Shown here: one piece after another, positions 52,311-63,562 of the stretch
How the letters are laid out: the number at the start of each line of letters is the position of its first letter
How positions within the stretch are numbered: position 1 is the first letter of the stretch
Assembly (NCBI RefSeq): GCF_029351045.1
Contig: NZ_JARKIN010000001.1
Coordinates: forward strand, 3,460,501 to 3,524,500
Reading direction: 5' to 3'
Length of the DNA stretch: 64,000 bases
Origin: Streptomyces sp. WMMB303
GTDB lineage: Bacteria > Actinomycetota > Actinomycetes > Streptomycetales > Streptomycetaceae
Translations under genes and position numbers: made by a program
The notes under the pieces: generated by a model
Told to the model about the DNA's origin: nothing
The model's input: the letters and a program-made list of their open reading frames with translations, nothing else
Database searches by the model: none

Positions 52311-53659
52311 CCCCGGGCCATCGCGGTGGCGAGGAGGCGGACGGTCACCGGTACGGGTCCGGGCACGATCCCGAGTACGACCGCTATCGCGCGGCCGTCG
52401 ACGCCCTCGCGGACCCGCTCAACGACCCGCTCCCGGGCGGACGTCCGCCGGAGCCGCCCCGTGCGCAGCCGGGGCCGGAGCGGCACCCGCACGCGCAGCC
52501 TGAGCCGCCGCCGTCCGGCTCCCCGGGACCGTCCGGGCCGCGGGCAGGCCACGAGCCGCCGCAGCCGCCGCCGGGGCCGCAGACGGCGGCTGGAGGCCCG
52601 TACGCGGCCGACGCGGGCCAGGAGGCCACCTGGTACTCGGCAGCACCGTACGAGCCGTACACGGGGGCCGCACAGCCGCAGTTCCCGCAGCAGTCGCAGT
52701 CTCCGCAGCCGCCCGTGGGGCAGATGCAGTCGGGGCGGCGGGCGCCGACGGCCGAGCCCGAGCCGCGGTTCGTCCGGGGGCCCGTCCCGCCTGCGGGCCC
52801 GGAGAACGGCCGGTACGGCGGCGGAGGGCAGCCGGACCGGGACGACCGCAGCACCGTGGGGCTGCGGCAGCCGCGCGCCGAGGAGTTCCCTCCCCGGTCG
52901 CGCACGGAGCGCCCGCCCGGGCCGACCCGGTTGGAGGCCCGCAGGGCCGCCCGGGCGCTGCGGCCGGGTCCCGGCATGATCGCCAGCCGGGCCATCGGCG
53001 AGGTGTTCATCACATGCGGTGTGCTGATGCTGCTGTTCGTCGCCTACCAGTTGTGGTGGACCAATGTCCGTGCCGACCAGCAGGCGAACGGCGCCACCGA
53101 CAAGCTCCAGCAGCAGTGGGACGAGCGCGGTTCCGAGGACGGTGTCGACCCCGAACGCAAAGCCGGTGCCTTCAAGCCCGGTGAGGGCTTCGCGATCATC
53201 CATATCCCGAAGATCGACATCACCCGGCCCGTCGCCCAGGGCGTCTCCAAGGAGAAGGTGCTGGACAAGGGCATGGTCGGCCACTACGACAAGAAGCCCC
53301 TCAAGACCGCCATGCCCTGGGACGAGAAGGGCAACTTCGCCCTCGCGGGGCACCGCAACACCCACGGTGAACCGTTCCGCTACATCAACAAGTTGCAGGC
53401 GGGCGACGAGGTCGTGGTCGAGACCCGGTCGAAGTACTACACGTACAAGGTGACGCGGCAGCTTCCGTCCACCTCCCCGTCCGATACGGGGGTGATCGAC
53501 CCGGTTCCGCCCAAGTCGGGTTTCTCGGAGCCCGGTCGTTACATCACGCTCACCACCTGCACACCGGAATTCACATCCAAGTACCGTCTGATCGTCTGGG
53601 GCAAAATGGTGGACGAACGTCCGCGCAGCAAGGGCAAGCCGGACGCGCTCGTCGACTGA
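52307..53659 (+). CDS. srtE: Class E sortase
   Basis: This 450-residue enzyme is a transpeptidase that anchors LAxTG-type proteins such as chaplins to peptidoglycan in Streptomyces. A long Pro/Gln/Gly-rich cytoplasmic region (about 1-225) is followed by a single membrane helix (about 229-250), then the sortase beta barrel. Catalytic His is in LAGHRNTHG, Cys in ITLTTC (about 418), and Arg in SKYRLIVWG. The GTG start overlaps the pabA stop. A second sortase gene follows 59 bases later. Confidence 0.93.
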   Translation: MTPGHRGGEEADGHRYGSGHDPEYDRYRAAVDALADPLNDPLPGGRPPEPPRAQPGPERHPHAQPEPPPSGSPGPSGPRAGHEPPQPPPGPQTAAGGPYAADAGQEATWYSAAPYEPYTGAAQPQFPQQSQSPQPPVGQMQSGRRAPTAEPEPRFVRGPVPPAGPENGRYGGGGQPDRDDRSTVGLRQPRAEEFPPRSRTERPPGPTRLEARRAARALRPGPGMIASRAIGEVFITCGVLMLLFVAYQLWWTNVRADQQANGATDKLQQQWDERGSEDGVDPERKAGAFKPGEGFAIIHIPKIDITRPVAQGVSKEKVLDKGMVGHYDKKPLKTAMPWDEKGNFALAGHRNTHGEPFRYINKLQAGDEVVVETRSKYYTYKVTRQLPSTSPSDTGVIDPVPPKSGFSEPGRYITLTTCTPEFTSKYRLIVWGKMVDERPRSKGKPDALVD

Positions 53660-53718
53660 CACCCGACGGGCGGAGCCCGGGGTGGTGACCAGCGAGACGG
53701 CGGCGGAGGCGGCAGCAG

Positions 53719-54609
53719 GTGAGCAAGGGCAAGCGGGAGACCGCCGGTACGACGGAAACCCCGGACCCGGCCGACGAGACCGCCGCCGCGGAGGGTACGG
53801 AGCCCGCGCAGAGCGGTGACTCCGCGGAGTCCGCCGACCCCGCGGGGAGCGGGAAGTCCGCGGATGCCGACGTCCCCGCCGAGTCCGCCGAGTCCGACCA
53901 GTCCGGCGAGTCCGCCGAGGACTCCCCGGCGAATCCGCGGCGCGGGGCGATGGCGATGGCCGTGGCGGTGTTCGGCGAACTGCTCATCACCGCCGGGCTG
54001 GTGCTCGCGCTGTTCGTCGTCTACTCGCTGTGGTGGACGAACGTGCTCGCCGACCGGCAGGCCGCGAAGGAGAGCAACCGGGTGCGCGAGCACTGGGCGG
54101 CCGACCGCGGCCCCGGTAATCTCGACACCCGGGACGGCATCGGCTTCCTGCACGTGCCGTCGATGTCCTCGGACGACATCCTGGTCAAGAAGGGCACCGA
54201 CCCGAAGGAGCTGAACCAGGGCATCGCGGGTTACTACACCGAGCCCGTCAAGTCCGGACTGCCGCAGGATCAGTCGGGCAACTTCGCGCTCGCCGCGCAC
54301 CGCGACGGGCACGGGGCCAAGTTCCACAACATCGACAAGATGGACGAGGGCGACGCGGTCGTCTTCGAGACCAAGAACACCTGGTTCGTCTACAGGGTGT
54401 TCGCGACGCTGCCGCAGACCTCGAAGTACAACGTCGACGTGGTGGACCCGATCCCGAAGGAGTCGGGCAAGAAGCAGCGCGGCCGCTACATCACCCTCAC
54501 CACCTGCACGCCCGTCTACACCTCCAAGTACCGCTACGTGGTCTGGGGCGAACTCGTGCGCACCGAGGACGTCGACGAGGACCGGACGCCCCCGGCCGAA
54601 CTCCGCTGA
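53719..54609 (+). CDS. srtE: Class E sortase, shorter paralogue
   Basis: The protein has 296 residues. An acidic Ser/Glu/Ala-rich leader (about 1-75) precedes a membrane helix (about 80-105, VFGELLITAGLVLALFVVY) and the sortase fold. His in LAAHRDGHG, Cys in ITLTTC (about 263), and Arg in SKYRYVVWG are all intact. It has a much shorter cytoplasmic region than its neighbour. Tandem class E sortases with overlapping duties are typical of Streptomyces. Confidence 0.93.
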   Translation: MSKGKRETAGTTETPDPADETAAAEGTEPAQSGDSAESADPAGSGKSADADVPAESAESDQSGESAEDSPANPRRGAMAMAVAVFGELLITAGLVLALFVVYSLWWTNVLADRQAAKESNRVREHWAADRGPGNLDTRDGIGFLHVPSMSSDDILVKKGTDPKELNQGIAGYYTEPVKSGLPQDQSGNFALAAHRDGHGAKFHNIDKMDEGDAVVFETKNTWFVYRVFATLPQTSKYNVDVVDPIPKESGKKQRGRYITLTTCTPVYTSKYRYVVWGELVRTEDVDEDRTPPAELR

Positions 54610-54700
54610 GCCGCCCGCGCACCACCGGCGAACCCGCGCGCATCCGTCGTGCCCCGGACCCCGGACCCGGACCCCGGACCCGGACCCCGCGTACGCGAAC

Positions 54701-54750
54701 GGCGGGCGCCGTCCGGAGCCGGTACTACCGGCTCGCGGTCGCCGCCCGCC
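54701..54750. terminator. Bidirectional terminator between sortase and pknB
   Basis: A nested inverted repeat has inner arms AGCCGGT/ACCGGCT (54717-54733, loop ACT) and outer arms GGCGGGCG/CGCCGCCCGCC. It lies between a plus-strand and a minus-strand gene end. Just upstream, 54651-54688 is a GGACCC-type simple repeat. Confidence 0.7.
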
Positions 54751-54814
54751 GTCGAAGCGGGTCCGCCGAGCCCGGCCGGCTGTCAGCCGGCCCGGCCCCG
54801 GTGCGGACCGCGGG

Positions 54815-56779
<1,965 letters not shown>

Positions 56780-56826
56780 AGTCTCCAGCCCTCTCCGGTC
56801 TTCCGTGCCGCCGGGCGTGGAGCTCC

Positions 56827-56843
56827 CCCAGCCTCCGGCTGGG
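56827..56843. repeat. Perfect inverted repeat upstream of pknB
   Basis: CCCAGCC-TCC-GGCTGGG is a compact 7-base-arm hairpin in the gap between pbpA and pknB, embedded in a C-rich flank. It resembles a small palindromic intergenic repeat commonly seen in Streptomyces genomes. It could attenuate or process the operon transcript. Confidence 0.65.
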
Positions 56844-56958
56844 AAGTACCCCCACGCTTGCGGCACGGCGGTGTGCTGCTCGGCATACGGTACCCGCCAC
56901 AGGGTGCGTGCCCGGTGCGGCCGTGGTGACCGGCCTCACCCGATGCGGGCGGCGTCTG

Positions 56959-58443
56959 TCAGTGCTTGCCGTCGAGGACGGCCTCCATCACGCCCTTGGC
57001 GATCGGGGCCGCCAGCTTGCCGCCCGCGATGTCGCTGCGGAGTGTGTCGGAACTCTCCACCACGACGGCGACCGCGACGGGAGATCCGTCACCGGTCTTC
57101 GCGTACGAGATGAACCACGCGTACGGGTTGTCCTTGTTGTTCTCACCGTGCTGCGCGGTACCGGTCTTGCCGCCCACCGTGACGCCGGGGATCTTGCCCG
57201 AGGTTCCGGTGCCCTTCTCCACGACGGTCTCCATGGCCGACTGGAGCTTCTGCGCGTTCTCCGGCGAGACCGGCCGGCTCAGCTCCTCCGGCTTGGTCTG
57301 CTCGACCACGTTGAGATTCGGCGCGACGAGCTGATCGACCATGTAGGGCTTCATCAGCTTGCCGTCGTTGGCGACGGCCGAGGCGACCATGGCCATCTGC
57401 AGCGGGGTGGCGCGGTTGGACGCCTGGCCGATGCCCGCCATCGCGTTCTGCGGACGGTTGTCCTCGGGGTAGATGCTCTTCGCGGGCCGTACCGGGGTGT
57501 CCAGGTCGGGGTCCAGCGTGCCGCCCTTGACGTCCTTCTCGAAGCCGAACTTCTCGGCTTCCTCGATCATCTTGTCGTTGCCCAGCTCGTCGCTCATCTT
57601 CGCGAAGACGGTGTTGCACGACCACTGGAGCGCGACCCGGATCGAGGCGTTCTTGCACGCCGGGTTGTTGCCCTCGTTGCCCAGGTCGGTGGACGAGTTC
57701 GGCAGCCGGTACGGGTCCTCGGAGTCCGTCTTGGAGTCGATGTCGTAGTCACCGCTCTCCAGCCCCGCCGCCGCGGTGACGACCTTGAAGGTGGAGCCGG
57801 GCGGGTACGTCTGGCGCAGCGCCCGGTTGAGCATCGGCTGGTCCTCGTCGTCGTCCAGCTTCTTGAACTTCTCCCCGTCCTCGCCGCTGATGCCCGCGAA
57901 GGTGGACGGGTCGTAGGAGGGCTTGTTGGCCAGCGCGAGGATGGCGCCGGTCTTCGGGTTGATGGCCGCGACGGCGCCCTTCTTGTCGCCGAGCCCGTCG
58001 TAGGCCGCCTTCTGCGCCTTGGCGTTGAGCGTCGTGACGACGTTGCCGCCCTTCTGCGGCTTCCCGGTGATCATGTCGATGGTGCGGTTGAAGAACAGCC
58101 GGTCGTCGTCGCCCGTCAGGAACGAGTCGTAGAGCTTCTCCAGCTGGTTGGCACCGATCCGCTGGGAGGCGTACCCCGTGACCGGCGACCACAGCTTGCC
58201 GTTCTTGTAGGTGCGCTTGTACTTGAAGTCGGTGCCGTTGACGACCGTCGAGCCGGTGACCGCCTTGCCGTCCACGATGATGTTGCCGCGGGGCTGGGCG
58301 TAGCGCGCGATGTCCACGCGCCGGTTCTTCGGGTCGGTCTTGAGCTCGTCCGCCTGCACGAACTGCAGCCAGTTGGTCCGTACGAGCAGGGCCAGGACCA
58401 GCAGACCGCAGAAGATCGCGATGCGGCGCAGGGGCTTGTTCAC
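56959..58443 (-). CDS. pbpA: Penicillin-binding protein 2-class transpeptidase PbpA
   Basis: This 494-residue class B PBP crosslinks peptidoglycan. A short N-terminal membrane anchor is followed by a dimerisation region and the transpeptidase domain with STFK (about 214), SCN (about 273) and KTGT (about 428). GTG 58443 overlaps the RodA stop (GTGA). It forms with RodA a polymerase/transpeptidase pair controlled by the neighbouring kinase. Confidence 0.96.
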   Translation of the reverse strand: MNKPLRRIAIFCGLLVLALLVRTNWLQFVQADELKTDPKNRRVDIARYAQPRGNIIVDGKAVTGSTVVNGTDFKYKRTYKNGKLWSPVTGYASQRIGANQLEKLYDSFLTGDDDRLFFNRTIDMITGKPQKGGNVVTTLNAKAQKAAYDGLGDKKGAVAAINPKTGAILALANKPSYDPSTFAGISGEDGEKFKKLDDDEDQPMLNRALRQTYPPGSTFKVVTAAAGLESGDYDIDSKTDSEDPYRLPNSSTDLGNEGNNPACKNASIRVALQWSCNTVFAKMSDELGNDKMIEEAEKFGFEKDVKGGTLDPDLDTPVRPAKSIYPEDNRPQNAMAGIGQASNRATPLQMAMVASAVANDGKLMKPYMVDQLVAPNLNVVEQTKPEELSRPVSPENAQKLQSAMETVVEKGTGTSGKIPGVTVGGKTGTAQHGENNKDNPYAWFISYAKTGDGSPVAVAVVVESSDTLRSDIAGGKLAAPIAKGVMEAVLDGKH

Positions 58444-59864
58444 GGTCGGACCACCTGGGTCATCTCGGCGTCGGGTGACGGTGCGGGTGCGGGCGCCGGG
58501 CGGCGGGCGGTGTCGCTGATCCTGATCAGGATGCCGATCAGTGCCCAGTTGGCGAGCACCGAGGAGCCGCCGGAGGCCAGGAACGGCATCGTCATACCGG
58601 TCAGCGGGATCAGGCCCATCACGCCGCCCGCGACGACGAAGACCTGGAGCCCGAAGGCGCCGGAGAGGCCGACGGCGAGCAGCTTGCCGAACGGGTCGCG
58701 GGCGGCGAGCGAGATGCGCACACCGCGCTCGACGATCAGCCCGTAGATGATCAGGACGGCCATCATGCCGGTCAGCCCGAGTTCCTCGCCGACCGTGGCG
58801 AGGATGAAGTCGGAGTTGGCGGCGAAGCCGATCAGGTCGGAGTTGCCCTGGCCCCAGCCGGTGCCGAGCACCCCGCCGGAACCGAAGGCCCACAGCGACT
58901 GGGCGATCTGGTCGCTGCCGGTGCTCTCGATGGTCTCCTTGGCGAAGGGGTGCAGCCACGCCTGGACGCGGTCCTGCACGTGCGGTTCGAACGTGGCCAC
59001 GACCGTGGCGCCGCCGGCCGACAGCAGCAGACCGAAGACGATCCAGCTGGTGCGCTCGGTGGCGACGTACAGCATGATCACGAAGAGGCCGAAGAAGAGC
59101 AGCGAGGTGCCCAGGTCGGTCTCGAAGACCAGGATCATCAGGCTCAGTGCCCAGATGACGAGGATCGGGCCGAGGTCCCGGCCGCGCGGCAGGTACAGCC
59201 CCATGAAGCGGCGGGACGCCAGGGCCAGCGCGTCCCGCTTGACCATCAGGTAGCCCGCGAAGAACACCGCGATGATGATCTTCACGAATTCACCCGGCTG
59301 CAGGTTGATGAAGCCCAGCTTCACCCAGATCCGGGCCCCGTTGACCGGCGGGAAGAACACCGGAAGGACCAGCAGCACCAGGCCGACGGCCATCGAGATG
59401 TAGGTGTAGCGCTGCAGGACGCGGTGGTCCTTCAGCAGCAGCAGGATCGCCACGAACAGGGCCAGCCCGATCGCGGAGTACAGCAGCTGCTTGGGCGCGT
59501 CCGGGCTGAAGCTGCCGAAGAGGCTCTCGGCGCGCTGGCGCAGCCGCTCGGACTGGTCCAGCCGCCAGATCAGCACCAGCCCGAGCCCGTTGAGCAGGGT
59601 GGCCAGCGGCAGCAGCAGCGGGTCCGCGTACGGCGCGTACCGGCGCACCACCAGGTGGCCGACCCCCGCCAGCAGCACCATCCCGAAGCCGTAGCCGAGC
59701 ATGCCGGAGGGCAGCTCGTCGTTGATCGCCAGTCCCACGTTGGCGTACGCGAAGACGGGGACGAGCACCGCGAAGACGAGCATCGCCAGCTCGGTGTTGC
59801 GGCGGCTGGGCAGTCCGCCCGAGGACACGGTGGTGTTGCTGCCCGTGTTGGTGAGGTTGCTCAT
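58440..59864 (-). CDS. rodA: RodA/FtsW-family SEDS glycosyltransferase
   Basis: This 474-residue peptidoglycan polymerase has about ten membrane helices. Conserved SEDS motifs are GARIWVKLGFINLQPGEF, ETDLGTSL and GGSSVLANW. ATG 59864 lies 14 bases after the PP2C stop, and GGGGG serves as a weak RBS. It is the partner of PbpA. Confidence 0.95.
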   Translation of the reverse strand: MSNLTNTGSNTTVSSGGLPSRRNTELAMLVFAVLVPVFAYANVGLAINDELPSGMLGYGFGMVLLAGVGHLVVRRYAPYADPLLLPLATLLNGLGLVLIWRLDQSERLRQRAESLFGSFSPDAPKQLLYSAIGLALFVAILLLLKDHRVLQRYTYISMAVGLVLLVLPVFFPPVNGARIWVKLGFINLQPGEFVKIIIAVFFAGYLMVKRDALALASRRFMGLYLPRGRDLGPILVIWALSLMILVFETDLGTSLLFFGLFVIMLYVATERTSWIVFGLLLSAGGATVVATFEPHVQDRVQAWLHPFAKETIESTGSDQIAQSLWAFGSGGVLGTGWGQGNSDLIGFAANSDFILATVGEELGLTGMMAVLIIYGLIVERGVRISLAARDPFGKLLAVGLSGAFGLQVFVVAGGVMGLIPLTGMTMPFLASGGSSVLANWALIGILIRISDTARRPAPAPAPSPDAEMTQVVRP

Positions 59865-59878
59865 GCCTGTGCCGCCCC

Positions 59879-61528
59879 CTACGGCCCGGTGCACTGCTTG
59901 GCCAGCTCCTGCTGCTTCTCCGAAAGCTCGGGGCTCGGCGAGGGAGTGCTGGAGGCGGCGTCAGTGGTGTCGTTGGTGGAGCCGGAGGTGAAGGCGGTGT
60001 GCGCGACGGTGCCCACACCGTTGCCGGCCTCGCCGACACCCGCGGTACCCGTGCCGGTGCCGCCGGTGGTCGCGTCACCGGGTGCGTTCTGCTCGTCCTT
60101 GCGCTTCTTCTCGGAGTCGTCCGCCCCGCCGGAGTCCTTGTCCTTGTCGCCCTTGTCGCCCTTGTCCTTGTCCCCGGAGTCGGGGTTCTTCTTCCGCTCG
60201 GCGACGATCTTGCAGACCTCGGACTGCGCGCTCAGCTCGTCCAGCTTGGCGCGGGCCTCGTCGCGGCTGTTCATCGCGATCGACTCGCGGAGTTCCTTGC
60301 GCTGGAAACCGGCGAGGTACTTGAGTTCGATCTCGGGGTGGTCCTGGTCGACCTTGTGCAGCTTGACGCCGGCCAGCTCCTGGTTGATGCCCCGGAAGAG
60401 AGCGACATGGTCCTCGTTGGCGCCGACGTAGTACTGCGTCTGCGTCCACCGGTAGCCGCCGTACAGGCCGCCGCCCGCCACGGCCAGCGCCAGCGCGATC
60501 CACAGCGAGCGCTTGAGCCAGCGGCCCTTGCGCTTGGCGGGCTTGGCGAAGTCCTCGTCGGTGTAGGGACCGAACGCGCCGGCCGGCGGGGCCGGGTCGG
60601 CGTTCGGCGGGCCGAAGCCCTCGGGGGCCGCGGAGCCGCTCTGCTGGGGCACTCCTCCGCCGCGTCCGAGCTCGGCCGCACGGGCCGCCGGGGTGCTGGG
60701 CGCCGTGCCGTCGCCGCCCGGTGCCTGCTGGCTCTCGGCGACGGCGCCCACGATGACGGGGGTGTCGTTGAGCCGGCCGTGCACGGTGTCCTCGGGGTGG
60801 AGGGCGTCCACGTCCAGCACGTCGGCGACGATGCAGGTGATGTTGTCGGGCCCGCCGCCGCGCAGCGCGAGCTGGATCAGCTCCTGCACGGTGTCCTGCG
60901 GGCCGTGGTAGCCGGCCAGCGTCTCCTCGATCGTCTGGTGCGAGACCACCGCCGAGAGCCCGTCCGAGCACAGCAGGTAGCGGTCCCCGGCCCGCACCTC
61001 GCGGATCGAGAGGTCCGGCTCCACATGGTCGCCGCTGCCCAGGGCCCGCATCAGGAGCGAGCGCTGCGGGTGCGTGGTGGCCTCTTCCTCGGTGATCCGG
61101 CCCTCGTCCACCAGCCGCTGCACCCAGGTGTGGTCCTGGGTGATCTGGGTGAGCTGGCCGTCCCGCAGCAGGTAGGCGCGGGAGTCGCCGACGTGCACCA
61201 GGCCGAGCCGCTGCCCCGTCCACAGCAGCGCGGTCAGGGTGGTGCCCATGCCCTCGAGCTGCGGGTCCTCCTCGACCATCACGCGCAACTGGTCGTTGGC
61301 GCGCTGCACGGTCGTCCCGAGGGAGGTGAGGATGTCCGAGCCGGGGATGTCCTCGTCGAGCTGGACCATGGCGGAGATCACCTCGGAGGAGGCGACCTCC
61401 CCGGCGGCCTGGCCGCCCATGCCGTCGGCGACCGCGAGCAGTCGCGGACCGGCGTAGCCCGAGTCCTCGTTGTGCTCGCGGATCATGCCGTCGTGTGATC
61501 CGGCGGCGAAGTGCAGTGACAGGCTCAT
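59879..61528 (-). CDS. pstP: PP2C-family Ser/Thr phosphatase (PstP-type)
   Basis: This 549-residue enzyme dephosphorylates PknB and its targets. The PP2C domain (about 1-235) has NEDS, LLAVADGMGGQ, GDSRAYLL, CSDGL and GGGPDN, which carry the metal-binding aspartates. A linker, one membrane helix (about 336-355) and an extracellular region rich in Asp/Lys and Ser follow. GAGG is spaced for ATG 61528; ATG 61558 in frame is an alternative. Confidence 0.95.
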   Translation of the reverse strand: MSLSLHFAAGSHDGMIREHNEDSGYAGPRLLAVADGMGGQAAGEVASSEVISAMVQLDEDIPGSDILTSLGTTVQRANDQLRVMVEEDPQLEGMGTTLTALLWTGQRLGLVHVGDSRAYLLRDGQLTQITQDHTWVQRLVDEGRITEEEATTHPQRSLLMRALGSGDHVEPDLSIREVRAGDRYLLCSDGLSAVVSHQTIEETLAGYHGPQDTVQELIQLALRGGGPDNITCIVADVLDVDALHPEDTVHGRLNDTPVIVGAVAESQQAPGGDGTAPSTPAARAAELGRGGGVPQQSGSAAPEGFGPPNADPAPPAGAFGPYTDEDFAKPAKRKGRWLKRSLWIALALAVAGGGLYGGYRWTQTQYYVGANEDHVALFRGINQELAGVKLHKVDQDHPEIELKYLAGFQRKELRESIAMNSRDEARAKLDELSAQSEVCKIVAERKKNPDSGDKDKGDKGDKDKDSGGADDSEKKRKDEQNAPGDATTGGTGTGTAGVGEAGNGVGTVAHTAFTSGSTNDTTDAASSTPSPSPELSEKQQELAKQCTGP

Positions 61529-61594
61529 GCGCACCTCGCCCGTCGGCTCCGGGTACATCCGCACGGTGCCCACCCTCCGGTCGTCATGTCGGTA

Positions 61595-62104
61595 CTACTT
61601 CCGCAGCTCGATGACCGTCTTGCCGATACGGATCGGCGCTTCGAGCGGGATCGGCGTCGGTGTGGTGAGCCGGGTCCGGTCGAGATACGTGCCGTTGGTC
61701 GACCCGAGGTCCTCGACGATCCACTTGCCGTCACGGTCCGGGTAGATCCTGGCATGCCGGCTGGACGCGTAGTCGTCGTCCAGCACGATCGTGGAGTCGT
61801 GCGCGCGGCCCAGGGTGATGGTCTGCCCCTGGAGGGCCACGGTGGTGCCGGTGAGCGACCCCTCGGTGACGACCAGTTTGCTGGGGGCGTTCCGGCCGCG
61901 CCCGCGCCTGCCGCCGCCGCCCTGCGGGGCCTGCTGCGGCTGGGGACGCTGCGCGGGGCGCTGGGCTTCGGCGCGCCGGGCGGTGCGCTGCGTCACCCTG
62001 GTGCCGAACAGGTCACTCCTGATGACCTGGATGGACACGATGACGAACAGCCACAGTACGGCGAGAAACCCCAACCGCATGACCGTGAGGGTCAGCTCTG
62101 ACAT
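61595..62104 (-). CDS. fhaB: FHA-domain protein FhaB (FipA-type)
   Basis: This 169-residue protein has one N-terminal membrane helix (8-26), a Gln/Arg-rich linker and an FHA domain (about 90-165) with LGR, SSRHARI and GSTNGTYL. It reads phospho-threonines made by PknB. Confidence 0.95.
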   Translation of the reverse strand: MSELTLTVMRLGFLAVLWLFVIVSIQVIRSDLFGTRVTQRTARRAEAQRPAQRPQPQQAPQGGGGRRGRGRNAPSKLVVTEGSLTGTTVALQGQTITLGRAHDSTIVLDDDYASSRHARIYPDRDGKWIVEDLGSTNGTYLDRTRLTTPTPIPLEAPIRIGKTVIELRK

Positions 62105-62114
62105 TGCCCCCGCT

Positions 62115-62924
62115 TCACCCTTCGGCTTGCCGGTAAATGATCGTGGTACTGCCCACGACGACGCGTGAGCCGTCGCGGAGCGTAGCGCGCGTGGTGTGCT
62201 GTCCGTCTACCACGATCCCGTTCGTGGAGCCCAGATCCTGGATCGAGGAGGGGTTTCCGGCCCGGATCTCGCAGTGCCGGCGGGAGACTCCGGGGTCGTC
62301 GATCCGTACGTCGGCCTCCGTGCTGCGGCCGAGTACCAGCGTCGGGCCGGAGATCTGGTGCCGGTTGCCGTTGATCTCGACCCAGCGCCGCGTCTCGGAG
62401 CCCGGCAGCGGCCCGGCCGAACCGGAGGGGCCCGGCGCGTAGGACGGCGGGGAGGCGGGCACGGGCGGCGCCGACGCGGGGCGCGGCGGGTATCCGCCGC
62501 CGGCGTCGGCCGGGGCCGCGCCGCCCTGCTGCGGGGCCTGCTGGGAGGTGCTGGAGGCGAGGGTGCGGCTGCGCACCCGGTACAGGCCGGTGTCGAGATC
62601 GTCGGCCTTCTCCAGATGGACCTTGATCGGGCCCATGAACGTGTAGCGCTGCTGTTTGGCGTAATCCCGCACCATGCTGGCGAGTTCGTCCCCGAGCTGG
62701 CCCGAGTAGGGGCTGAGCCGCTCGTAGTCGGGCGGGCTGAGTTCCACGACGAAGTCGTTGGGGACGACCGTGCGCTCGCGATTCCAGATCGTTGCGTTGT
62801 TGTCGCACTCGCGCTGGAGGGCGCCCGCGATCTCCACGGGCTGCACCTCGGATTTGAACACCTTCGCGAAGGTGCCGTTCACGAGTCCTTCGAGCCGCTG
62901 CTCGAACCGCTTCAGTACTCCCAC
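62115..62924 (-). CDS. fhaA: DUF3662-FHA protein FhaA
   Basis: This 269-residue protein has an N-terminal DUF3662 domain (GVLKRFEQRLEGLVNG) and a Pro/Gln linker. The C-terminal FHA domain has LGRSTEADVRI, SRRHCEI and GSTNGI. It is a PknB phospho-reader in cell-wall synthesis control. GTG 62924 has AAGGAGG seven bases ahead, one of the strongest RBSs here. It is the first gene of the fhaA-fhaB-pstP-rodA-pbpA-pknB operon. Confidence 0.96.
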   Translation of the reverse strand: MGVLKRFEQRLEGLVNGTFAKVFKSEVQPVEIAGALQRECDNNATIWNRERTVVPNDFVVELSPPDYERLSPYSGQLGDELASMVRDYAKQQRYTFMGPIKVHLEKADDLDTGLYRVRSRTLASSTSQQAPQQGGAAPADAGGGYPPRPASAPPVPASPPSYAPGPSGSAGPLPGSETRRWVEINGNRHQISGPTLVLGRSTEADVRIDDPGVSRRHCEIRAGNPSSIQDLGSTNGIVVDGQHTTRATLRDGSRVVVGSTTIIYRQAEG

Positions 62925-63358
62925 GACGCACCTCCTTCCCAGCTGTTCTCCGGCCTAGTGCCCGCTACGTCCCTGGCGCCTGTCTCGATGTCTCCGTCCC
63001 AGTGTCCCCGGCTTTCGGGCACGACGCTTCCGCGGTACTGCTTACTGATCGTATCCACGCGCGGAGGGAACGACTGGTTCCCCATCGGGGCCCGGTGCTC
63101 AAGTGTTGCCCCTCACAGTGGTCCGCGCGTGCCCCCGCCCGCAGTCCCGTACCGCCCTACACCCTTGCATGGATAGTAGAGCGCCCGTGCTGAGTCCCGC
63201 ACCGAGTGTCCGGTCGGGCACGCGGGCCCCGTGGGCGGTGCCCGGCGGAAGCCTCCGAGGTGGCGGGGTGGAATACGGATGTGAGTCCACCCCCGGCAGC
63301 GTGCTAATCTTCTGGATGTCGGCAGGCGCCCGCACCGGGCGAGCCGGCAACACCCAAT
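62925..63358. other. Gene-free stretch between fhaA and tRNA-Leu
   Basis: These 434 bases must hold the minus-strand promoter of the fhaA-pknB operon and the plus-strand promoter of tRNA-Leu. TACTAT at 63173-63178 (minus-strand reading) and TAATCT at 63304-63309 (plus) are the best -10 candidates. No matching -35 was certain, and no gene or repeat was recognised. Confidence 0.5.
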
Positions 63359-63442
63359 GCGCGGGTGGCGGAATAGGCAGACGCGCTGGATTCAGGTTCC
63401 AGTGTCCGAAAGGACGTGGGGGTTCAACTCCCCCCTCGCGCA
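63359..63442 (+). tRNA. tRNA-Leu(CAG)
   Basis: The gene is 84 bases with a long variable arm. Acceptor GCGCGGG (63359-63365) pairs with CTCGCGC (63435-63441). Anticodon loop TTCAGGT lies in stem CTGGA/TCCAG and gives CAG. No CCA is encoded. Confidence 0.96.
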
Positions 63443-63447
63443 CAGCG

Positions 63448-63483
63448 ACGAAGGCCCTCACCGGGTTCGGTGGGGGCCTTCGT
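63448..63483 (+). terminator. Terminator hairpin after tRNA-Leu
   Basis: ACGAAGGCCC-CACCGG / CGGTG-GGGCCTTCGT forms a long near-perfect stem. It follows the tRNA by five bases. Confidence 0.82.
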
Positions 63484-63562
63484 CATGTTCTGCGGGAGGC
63501 GCGGTCCAAGCGCCGGGTCCGGCGGCCGTCGGTCGGGCGCTCGTCAGCCGGGTGCTCGTCGG